Under the pieces are notes generated by a model, which was not told the DNA's origin, ran no database searches, and worked only from the letters and a program-made list of their open reading frames with translations. From Spirochaetales bacterium (GTDB lineage Bacteria > Spirochaetota > Spirochaetia > DSM-27196 > SKKC01), in contig SLAN01000315.1 in the NCBI GenBank assembly GCA_007126865.1, positions 1-13,034 on the forward strand: 13,034 nucleotides of DNA, given 5' to 3'. Made by a program: the position numbers and the translations under genes. Shown here one piece after another: positions 8,047 through 13,034 of this stretch; position 1 is the stretch's first letter; each line of letters opens with the position of its first letter.

Positions 8047-10026
8047 GTGTCCACACCGGTAGGCCGCTACGGCGTTGGATACGTGCGTGGCGAGGTTCTG
8101 GAACTGGTGCCCCATCAGGGCAGCTGTAGCAGCGTTGAGGAGCTCCTAGAACTCCGCGGGGCGGCGTCCGGACCGGTTGCCGTGGACCTGTTCTGCGGCG
8201 CTGGGGGACTCAGCCTGGGGCTTCAGCAGGCTGGCTTCGAGGTTCTCGTCGGAGTCGACATCGATCGCTACGCGCTCGAGACCCACTCTGCACTCACCCC
8301 GGGTATGCACCTCGACTGGGACCTCGCCGACCCGTCCAGGGTGGAGGAGCTCTCCGACCTGCTCCTCAAGCTCGACGTGACGTTGATCGCCGGCGGTCCA
8401 CCCTGCCAACCGTTCTCGAAGGCCGGCAGGTCCATGATCCGGGACCTCGTCCGCACCGGGCGCCGCCCGCCCAAGGACGTCCGGCGCGACATGTGGCAGT
8501 CCTTCCTCAACGTCGTGGAAACCGTGCGTCCCCCCGCGGTCATGATGGAGAACGTCCCTGACATGGTCCTCGACAGGGACATGCTCATCCTCCGCACGAT
8601 CGTCGATGAGCTCGAGGGGCTCGGTTACGGCGTCGATGTCCAGATCCTCGAAACCCGTGAATACGGCGTTCCCCAGTACCGGCAGCGCGTCATCATCGTG
8701 GCGCTTGAAGACCGGGCGGAGTTCCCCTGGCCTCACGAGCGGTGGGCGACCTCCGACGCCGCTGCGCGGCCAACCTCAATCAGTCTCAGGGACGCCATCG
8801 GTGATCTGCCGGATGTCGAACCAGGCTGGCGGGGCGGCCACAGTGGCTCGTACCGGGGGCCGCAAACGGACTTCCAGAAGGCCATGCGCGCGAACGTGCC
8901 GAAGGGCGGGGGCGAGGAACTCACGGACCACGTCACCAGAGCGGTCCGTGAGGACGACCTCGCGGTCTTCCGGATCCTCGACTCCGACATGCGGTACTCG
9001 GAGCTGCCCACAGAACTCAAGCGTTATCGGGACGACATATTCGATGACAAGTACAAGCGACTGGACTGGGACAAGCCCTCGAGGACCATCACGGCGCACA
9101 TCGCGAAGGATGGCTACTGGTACATCCATCCGGAGTACCACCGGACCCTGACGCTGAGGGAGGCCGCTCGCATCCAGACCTTCCCAGACGACGTCCGTTT
9201 CGCGGGCCCCCCAACCGCGGCACTGGCCCAGATCGGCAACGCCGTCCCGCCCGAACTGGGGCGCCACCTCGGCGAGGCCCTGCTCAGTGCTCTGGCGTCC
9301 CCAAGGGAGCGGCCCTGGCAGACCCGCGAGGTCTCGGAGGTCCTGGCTGACTGGTGGCGCAAGCCACGTCGGCTCACGATCCCGTGGTTGGCGGCACAGA
9401 ATCGGTGGACCGCGCTGCAGGCCGAGTTCCTACTAGACCGGGCCAGGCCGAATCTCGCGCATCAGGTGTGGCAGTTCATCTCCACGCTGAAGACGCCCGA
9501 GCTCACCCTCGAGCGTCGTGCCGACCTGGAGTCCGTGCTCACGGGGCTACAGCGCGCGGAGCGGCTTCCCGCCCTGTTGGATATCGCCAGCCATCTACAT
9601 GACCACCCCGAGGACATGGAGTCGCGCGATGGACTGCGACGGGCCGGTGTGCCGCCAAGCGTGCTGGACACCACGCTGAGGATCAGGACAGCCGGCAACG
9701 AGGACCCAGTGACAGCCCGGACGGGCATCCTCCGGCTCGCAGCGCTGTTCAACCAGTCCCGCGTTGATCAGTTCAACCGACGCTCCGACGGCCGAATCGC
9801 TGTGGCGCGGCTGATCGGTGTTGAGCCACCCGACATCGACGCGCCCGGTTCCGATGTCGCAGCAGTGGCGGGACCGGCCCACCTTGCGCTGTTCGAGCTG
9901 GCAGAATCCGTCTGCCGACCCGAGGAGCAGGATCACGACAACTGCCCGCTCCGCCTGTGGTGTCCGGCCGCGTCGGACCTGCAACCCCAGAATGCCGCCA
10001 AGCTGCCGTACGAGCCGTATGTCTGA
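8047..10026 (+). CDS. DNA cytosine-5 methyltransferase with degenerate HhH-GPD-like C-terminus
   Basis: This protein (659 aa from GTG 8047) transfers methyl from S-adenosylmethionine to cytosine C5 and is the self-marking arm of the system. Motif I is VDLFCGAGG at 46-54; motif IV GGPPCQPFS has nucleophile Cys120; motif VI has Glu168 in ENVPDM; motif VIII is QYRQR at 210-214; motif IX is TLREAARIQ from 369; and motif X is QIGNAVPP at 395-402. The target-recognition region lies between VIII and IX. About 250 further residues follow, which plain C5 enzymes lack. They read like an EndoIII/MutY-type HhH-GPD domain: IPWL near 446, an HhH-like AGVPPS near 533, and CRPEEQDHDNCPLRLWC at 623-639, spaced as a C-x6-C-x2-C-x5-C iron-sulphur loop with His630 in place of the second Cys. 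The catalytic Asp seems absent. An alternative GTG start at 7939 adds 36 polar residues but lacks the strong ribosome-binding site. Confidence 0.95.
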   Translation: MSTPVGRYGVGYVRGEVLELVPHQGSCSSVEELLELRGAASGPVAVDLFCGAGGLSLGLQQAGFEVLVGVDIDRYALETHSALTPGMHLDWDLADPSRVEELSDLLLKLDVTLIAGGPPCQPFSKAGRSMIRDLVRTGRRPPKDVRRDMWQSFLNVVETVRPPAVMMENVPDMVLDRDMLILRTIVDELEGLGYGVDVQILETREYGVPQYRQRVIIVALEDRAEFPWPHERWATSDAAARPTSISLRDAIGDLPDVEPGWRGGHSGSYRGPQTDFQKAMRANVPKGGGEELTDHVTRAVREDDLAVFRILDSDMRYSELPTELKRYRDDIFDDKYKRLDWDKPSRTITAHIAKDGYWYIHPEYHRTLTLREAARIQTFPDDVRFAGPPTAALAQIGNAVPPELGRHLGEALLSALASPRERPWQTREVSEVLADWWRKPRRLTIPWLAAQNRWTALQAEFLLDRARPNLAHQVWQFISTLKTPELTLERRADLESVLTGLQRAERLPALLDIASHLHDHPEDMESRDGLRRAGVPPSVLDTTLRIRTAGNEDPVTARTGILRLAALFNQSRVDQFNRRSDGRIAVARLIGVEPPDIDAPGSDVAAVAGPAHLALFELAESVCRPEEQDHDNCPLRLWCPAASDLQPQNAAKLPYEPYV

Positions 10027-10507
10027 GCGCCCAGATGCAATCGATCCGACGGTATCCCGGCAGATGTCGAACATGCCGCGGGAGAACTCATCGATCGAGA
10101 TCGGTCTCCGGCGAGAGCTGCACCGCCGTGGAGTCCGGTTCCGCAAGAACCTCCGCGGGCTGCCCGGCACCCCGGATGTCGCTCTCACACGAGCGAGGTT
10201 GGCCATCTTCTGCGACGGCTGCTTCTGGCACAGCTGTCCTGACCACGGCGTTCTACCCAAGCACAATCGGCAGTGGTGGTCAGAGAAGCTCGAGGCGAAC
10301 CGCTCGCGCGACCTTCGGAAGGACGAGCAGCTACGGGCGTTAGGATGGGAGCCCATGCACGTGTGGGAACATGAGGATGTGGCCGCTGCAGCCGACCGCA
10401 TCGAGTCTCGTTGGCGGGAACGCACCGGCAGAGTCAACCGAGACCGCGCTGACAGCCGTGCCTCGTGCACGGGCAGAGGACCGGAACACGACGGTGGGGG
10501 AGAGTGA
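10019..10507 (+). CDS. vsr: Very short patch repair (Vsr) endonuclease
   Basis: Vsr nicks beside T:G mismatches left by deamination of 5-methylcytosine, starting repair back to C:G, and usually travels with a C5 methyltransferase, as here. The 162-aa protein shows the family layout: a helical N-terminus with Glu27, catalytic Asp53 in LPGTPDVA, and DGCFWHSCPDH at 66-76 with catalytic His71. Zinc ligands are probably Cys68, Cys73, His76 and His118 (in VWEH), a common variant of the E. coli set. Asp66 stands where E. coli has His64. The start is ATG 10019, overlapping the methyltransferase stop by 8 bases. Residues after about 135 form an arginine- and aspartate-rich tail with no family resemblance, and the codons for its end carry the ribosome-binding site of the next gene. 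Confidence 0.93.
   Translation: MSERPDAIDPTVSRQMSNMPRENSSIEIGLRRELHRRGVRFRKNLRGLPGTPDVALTRARLAIFCDGCFWHSCPDHGVLPKHNRQWWSEKLEANRSRDLRKDEQLRALGWEPMHVWEHEDVAAAADRIESRWRERTGRVNRDRADSRASCTGRGPEHDGGGE
10496..10504 (+). promoter_or_regulatory. Ribosome-binding site for the TTG-started MORC-like gene
   Basis: GGGGGAGAG, inside the end of the vsr gene, places a GGAG core 6 bases before TTG 10509. It decides a start that would otherwise be set far upstream at ATG 10371, which would overlap vsr by 137 bases. Confidence 0.6.
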
Positions 10508-10508
10508 G

Positions 10509-11798
10509 TTGTCGATCAATCCGAACGATGTCACGCCCTCGGCCAGCCGGCTCACAACCTCACTCCGAGACATCGGTTACGACTCGGCAACCGCTGTCGC
10601 CGACCTGATCGACAACAGTCTGTCAGCGAACGCCCGCAGGATCGACATCGTCATCGAGTCCGCGGGTCCGCACTCCTGGATTCTCGTCGCCGACGACGGC
10701 GATGGGATGAGCCGTTCTGAGGTGACGGAGGCACTGCGTTTCGGGAGCCGTCGCGACTACTCGGCTGTAGATCTCGGTCGTTTCGGTCTTGGCTTGAAAA
10801 CAGCATCGCTCTCCCAAGCCAAGCGTGTCACCGTGGTGAGCCGACGCGCACCTATCAACCGGACAATCTCCACCCGGACGCTCGATCTTGACCACATCCA
10901 AGAGCTTGATGTCTGGCAGGTGTACGAGCCCGAACTAGATCGTGAAGCCCTAGCCGTCGCGAGGGACTTCGTTGCTGAGTCTCCGGGGACCGTGATCGTG
11001 CTAGAGAAGCTCGACCGTGTCTTCGAAGGAATCGATCCGGCAGGTGGGTGGGGTGCACGCCGGCTCGACAAGCTCGCGGACGACCTTGACCGCTATCTCG
11101 GAATGGTCTTCCACCGCTTTCTCGAAGGCACGGCGGATCGCGAAATGCCGCTGACGATCGCCATCAACGGTCAGAAGGTCCGGCCCTGGAACCCTTTCGC
11201 GCCGGACGAGCCAGCCACAGAAGTCATGGGTCCATACCACTTTCGGCTCACCGGGTCGGACGCCCAGAATCACTCGGTCACCCTCGAGCGGTACATCCTG
11301 CCGGCTAGGTCGCACTACTCCAGCCCTGAGGAGTTCGACCGTCTGAGTGGTCCACGCAAGTGGAACCGCCAGCAGGGCATCTATTTCTATCGAGCGGACC
11401 GAATGGTCCAATCCGGCACCTGGGCCGGCATCAGGTCGATCGATGAGCACACGAAGTTCGCCCGCGCGGCGCTGAACTTCCCGACCGCCCTCGATGAGCA
11501 CTTCCGCGTCAATGTTGCCAAGATGAAAGCCGTGGTCCCGGCGAACTTAAGGGAACTCATCTCGCCGCCAGTGAACGAACTCTGCGCGGCCGCGAACGCC
11601 AGCTACCGCAGAGCCAGCTTGGTAGAGCGGCGCAGCAACGGTGGGCAACGGGCAGGACGGCACTCAGGAGGGCTACAGTCGGCGGGGGTTTCCCTTCGTG
11701 TTGCTGCGGCGCTCGCCGGAGCAACGGGTGCTCTGGAACAGATCGCGGAGGTCCTCCGAGACTCAGATCCTGAAGCCGCTGAGGCGCTCGGCTTCTAA
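10509..11798 (+). CDS. MORC-like GHKL ATPase (second of two)
   Basis: This 429-aa protein is a GHKL ATPase close in pattern to prokaryotic MORC proteins. Motif I is VADLIDNSLSANA, with Asp32 where many relatives have Glu as general base, and Asn36 as magnesium ligand. Motif II is ADDGDGM (Asp62-Asp65), and the ATP lid is RFGLGLKTAS with Gly93, Gly95 and Lys97. A middle part with GIYFYRADRMVQSGTW resembles the S5-type second half of MORC/MutL ATPase modules. The last 50 residues are variable. ATP-driven dimerisation around DNA is the family's known behaviour; here it would gate nuclease or helicase action. TTG 10509 is chosen for its ribosome-binding site and because the product then begins SINPNDVTPSASRL, directly before the fold; GTG 10494 is an alternative. 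It lies one base after vsr and closes the operon. Confidence 0.9.
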   Translation: MSINPNDVTPSASRLTTSLRDIGYDSATAVADLIDNSLSANARRIDIVIESAGPHSWILVADDGDGMSRSEVTEALRFGSRRDYSAVDLGRFGLGLKTASLSQAKRVTVVSRRAPINRTISTRTLDLDHIQELDVWQVYEPELDREALAVARDFVAESPGTVIVLEKLDRVFEGIDPAGGWGARRLDKLADDLDRYLGMVFHRFLEGTADREMPLTIAINGQKVRPWNPFAPDEPATEVMGPYHFRLTGSDAQNHSVTLERYILPARSHYSSPEEFDRLSGPRKWNRQQGIYFYRADRMVQSGTWAGIRSIDEHTKFARAALNFPTALDEHFRVNVAKMKAVVPANLRELISPPVNELCAAANASYRRASLVERRSNGGQRAGRHSGGLQSAGVSLRVAAALAGATGALEQIAEVLRDSDPEAAEALGF

Positions 11799-11953
11799 TC
11801 GACGTGCGTCCCTATGGCGCCGAAGATGAAGTTGACTTCCTGACTAGTGGCGAATCCTGAATGTCGCCGGATTCATGCTTTCGGGCTGATCTCGGCAGTA
11901 GTCGAAAGCCCCTCAGAGTTCCTCGTGCCCCTCGTTGGAGGGTCTGCGGCCTA
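11799..11953. other. Convergent intergenic gap
   Basis: The gap separates the end of the plus-strand operon from the end of the minus-strand endonuclease gene. It contains a GAATCC/GGATTC inverted repeat (11852-11874, 11-base loop) with no T-tract, a weak terminator at best, and a near-palindrome GAAGTTGACTTC at 11828-11839. No gene is visible. Confidence 0.5.
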
Positions 11954-12523
11954 CTATGAACGTAGATCGCCAGCAACGAAGTCAGGCGAGGGAAATGGGC
12001 CTAGCTCAGTAGAAGGAGCGGGCATTTCCGACCCTGCGAAGTTGACTTGGAACTGCACGCGCTTCGTCCGTGTTTTCGTTTGGACTTCATCGAAGGTGAG
12101 GAGAGTGAAGAAAGGTCTCCCGTAGTCGTTGTCCTCGTTCAACACCACGAATGCCCAGAGGATGCGGTCCTTCGCAGCTTCAGACAAGTGGTACTGCGTC
12201 TCGGAACTCCCGAAGAAGAAGCCTCCCAAGGCCTTGTTGCGGATCGCCTTAGCTGTTGTCTTCATCTCGATCAGTGTGATCTCATCGATGTGCTCACCTA
12301 CGTTTCCGATAGTGAGTTCTGGGCTGGGTCTGCGTGTCATCGTGAGATCGAAGCTAGCGCCCGTGTAGTCACCGGATAGGCCGAGGAGTCGGAGGATCTC
12401 TGCCTTGGTCCCACGTGCCGGACGCTGGAAACGACGATCGAGGAGGACAAAGTCCTTTCCCCATGATTCAAGTCGGTGGTTACGTACACTCTTCTGGAAG
12501 CGCGTCATGAAGTCGCGCTCCAT
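11954..12523 (-). CDS. Putative PD-(D/E)XK endonuclease, convergent to the operon
   Basis: This 189-aa protein has a readable PD-(D/E)XK pattern: Glu42 in a helical region, Asp59 in SFDLTM, and Glu86-Met-Lys88 in LIEMKTTAKAI, followed by GFFFGSSETQYHL and a helix. This suggests a standalone restriction-type nuclease. I do not recognise a named family. The gene's base composition is lower than its neighbours: three 60-base rows hand-counted at 48-57% GC, against 65% for one in the methyltransferase gene, hinting at separate acquisition. ATG 12523 is the only standard start after the in-frame stop at 12548-12550, but it has no ribosome-binding site. The in-frame ATC five codons after start-less codon region (12542-12544) has GAGG seven bases upstream and is a speculative alternative. 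It could cut for this system or belong to an unrelated defence gene. Confidence 0.75.
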   Translation of the reverse strand: MERDFMTRFQKSVRNHRLESWGKDFVLLDRRFQRPARGTKAEILRLLGLSGDYTGASFDLTMTRRPSPELTIGNVGEHIDEITLIEMKTTAKAIRNKALGGFFFGSSETQYHLSEAAKDRILWAFVVLNEDNDYGRPFFTLLTFDEVQTKTRTKRVQFQVNFAGSEMPAPSTELGPFPSPDFVAGDLRS

Positions 12524-12555
12524 GTCATCGAGAGTGCGTGGGATTACTCAGCCTC

Positions 12556-12571
12556 GGTTCGGGATCGAACC
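12556..12571. repeat. Palindromic hairpin GGTTCG-GGAT-CGAACC
   Basis: A perfect 6-bp inverted repeat with a 4-base loop lies 33 bases upstream of the minus-strand endonuclease start. It could be an operator for that gene or part of a terminator for the pyrophosphohydrolase gene behind it. It looks like a tRNA T arm, but no tRNA surrounds it. Confidence 0.4.
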
Positions 12572-12737
12572 AAGGATCGCCGATGGGCTTGCCTCGATCA
12601 AGTCTTGGCCTTCAAGACCGGCCGCAGGGCGGAAGGTCGCAGCTCGCGGTGCTAGTAGGCGAGGCTCGAGCAGGCACACGGAAGCCCGACGCAGCCGCGA
12701 ATGCCACGGGTTCGCTCCCGCGGGACTTGGTTTGTAC
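12572..12737. other. Gap between pyrophosphohydrolase and endonuclease genes
   Basis: No motif-bearing frame, tRNA or copy of the tRNA 3' end was seen here. If the island ends before the pyrophosphohydrolase gene, its boundary should fall in this stretch or just before it, but no direct-repeat end is visible. Confidence 0.4.
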
Positions 12738-13034
12738 TCAAGCAGCAGGGTCGGGTGGAACATCGGCCCGGCCCCGAACGTCGCCGGGCGGGAACCGATC
12801 GTGGTTGCGTTCCAGCTTGGCGTGCGCGACCTCAAGCAGGTTGACACCGAGCATGTCTGCGAGCCGCACGAGGTAGATGGTCACGTCGGCGAGCTCGTCC
12901 CGGACGTCCTCGGCACGGGCCGATCCCATCACCTCGGCGGCCTGCTCCGGGGTGAGCCACTGGAAGATCTCGAGCAGCTCCCCGACCTCGCCGGCCAGCG
13001 CCATCGACAGGTTCTTGGGCGTGTGGAACTGCTC
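12738..13034 (-). CDS. MazG-like nucleotide pyrophosphohydrolase (dCTPase/RS21-C6 type), 5' end outside window
   Basis: The 98 visible residues are the C-terminal part of an all-alpha NTP pyrophosphohydrolase, which cleaves (d)NTPs to NMP and pyrophosphate to clean the nucleotide pool. Signature elements are EQFHTPKNL at the window edge, GEVGELLEIFQW with its ExxE metal motif, DELADVTIYLVRLAD with ExxD, and a C-terminal KLERNHDRFP. This order matches the RS21-C6/DCTPP1 branch more than E. coli MazG. The start is beyond the window, and the ATG inside LSMALAGE is internal to the domain. It is probably a resident housekeeping gene marking the far side of the island. Confidence 0.9.
   Translation of the reverse strand, partial: EQFHTPKNLSMALAGEVGELLEIFQWLTPEQAAEVMGSARAEDVRDELADVTIYLVRLADMLGVNLLEVAHAKLERNHDRFPPGDVRGRADVPPDPAA

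Noticed and set aside
9818..10018. Upstream extension of the vsr frame from 9818
   Set aside because: The extra 67 residues lie wholly inside the methyltransferase gene. Family length and the ATG at 10019 fit the shorter protein.
11828..12048. GAAGTTGACTT occurring at 11828 and 12038 as a possible gene-end duplication
   Set aside because: Only 11 bases match. The second copy codes for QVNF in the endonuclease gene, and similarity does not extend, so chance is likely.
12556..12571. tRNA-like T-arm suggesting a second tRNA or an attR copy
   Set aside because: Only a 6-bp palindrome is present. No anticodon arm, acceptor stem or CCA surrounds it, and it differs from the T arm of the tRNA at 1-66.
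1..13034. CRISPR array, insertion sequence, toxin-antitoxin pair, BREX, DISARM or phosphorothioation system
   Set aside because: No regularly spaced repeats, transposase, Cas, PglX/BrxC-like, DUF1998 helicase or Dnd-type proteins are encoded; the gene set points to a MORC/Z1 restriction-modification system.

Overview
The window looks like a stretch of a high-GC actinobacterial chromosome (strong G/C bias at third codon positions, GTG and TTG starts, CCA-encoding tRNA). Hand counts of single 60-base rows gave about 65% GC in the methyltransferase gene. A horizontally mobile defence island appears to sit between an initiator tRNA and a housekeeping-type nucleotide pyrophosphohydrolase gene. The species cannot be named from the sequence.

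Layout. Bases 1-66 are the 3' part of an initiator tRNA-Met, followed by a perfect hairpin terminator (67-92) and two 9-bp direct repeats one helical turn apart (99-118). These repeats resemble integrase arm sites. About 610 bases (119-732) hold no convincing gene. From 733 to 11798 eight plus-strand genes are packed head to tail, most overlapping by 1-8 bases: a Z1-domain superfamily II helicase-like protein; a DUF4420-type PD-(D/E)XK nuclease; a first GHKL ATPase; an unrecognised 296-aa protein; a probable DUF6339 protein; a C5 cytosine methyltransferase with a long C-terminal extension; a Vsr mismatch endonuclease; and a second, MORC-like GHKL ATPase. A ninth gene, convergent and lower in GC, encodes a second PD-(D/E)XK candidate (11954-12523, minus). 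The window ends inside a MazG/dCTPase-like gene (minus).

How it works together. The gene set matches the MORC/paraMORC-associated restriction-modification neighbourhoods described by Iyer, Abhiman and Aravind (2008), in which GHKL ATPases occur with superfamily II helicases, nucleases and DNA methylases. The inferred scheme is that the C5 enzyme marks self DNA, while the Z1 motor, the GHKL ATPases and the nuclease(s) recognise and cut unmodified invading DNA. Vsr would repair the T:G mismatches that arise when 5-methylcytosine deaminates.

The most unusual points are these. The methyltransferase extension looks like a degenerate HhH-GPD (EndoIII/MutY-type) glycosylase domain that keeps an iron-sulphur-type cysteine cluster but appears to have lost the catalytic Asp. 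Two different GHKL ATPases share one operon. The protective methyltransferase is encoded 7 kb downstream of the nuclease and has its own consensus ribosome-binding site. A second nuclease of different base composition is attached to the end of the island.
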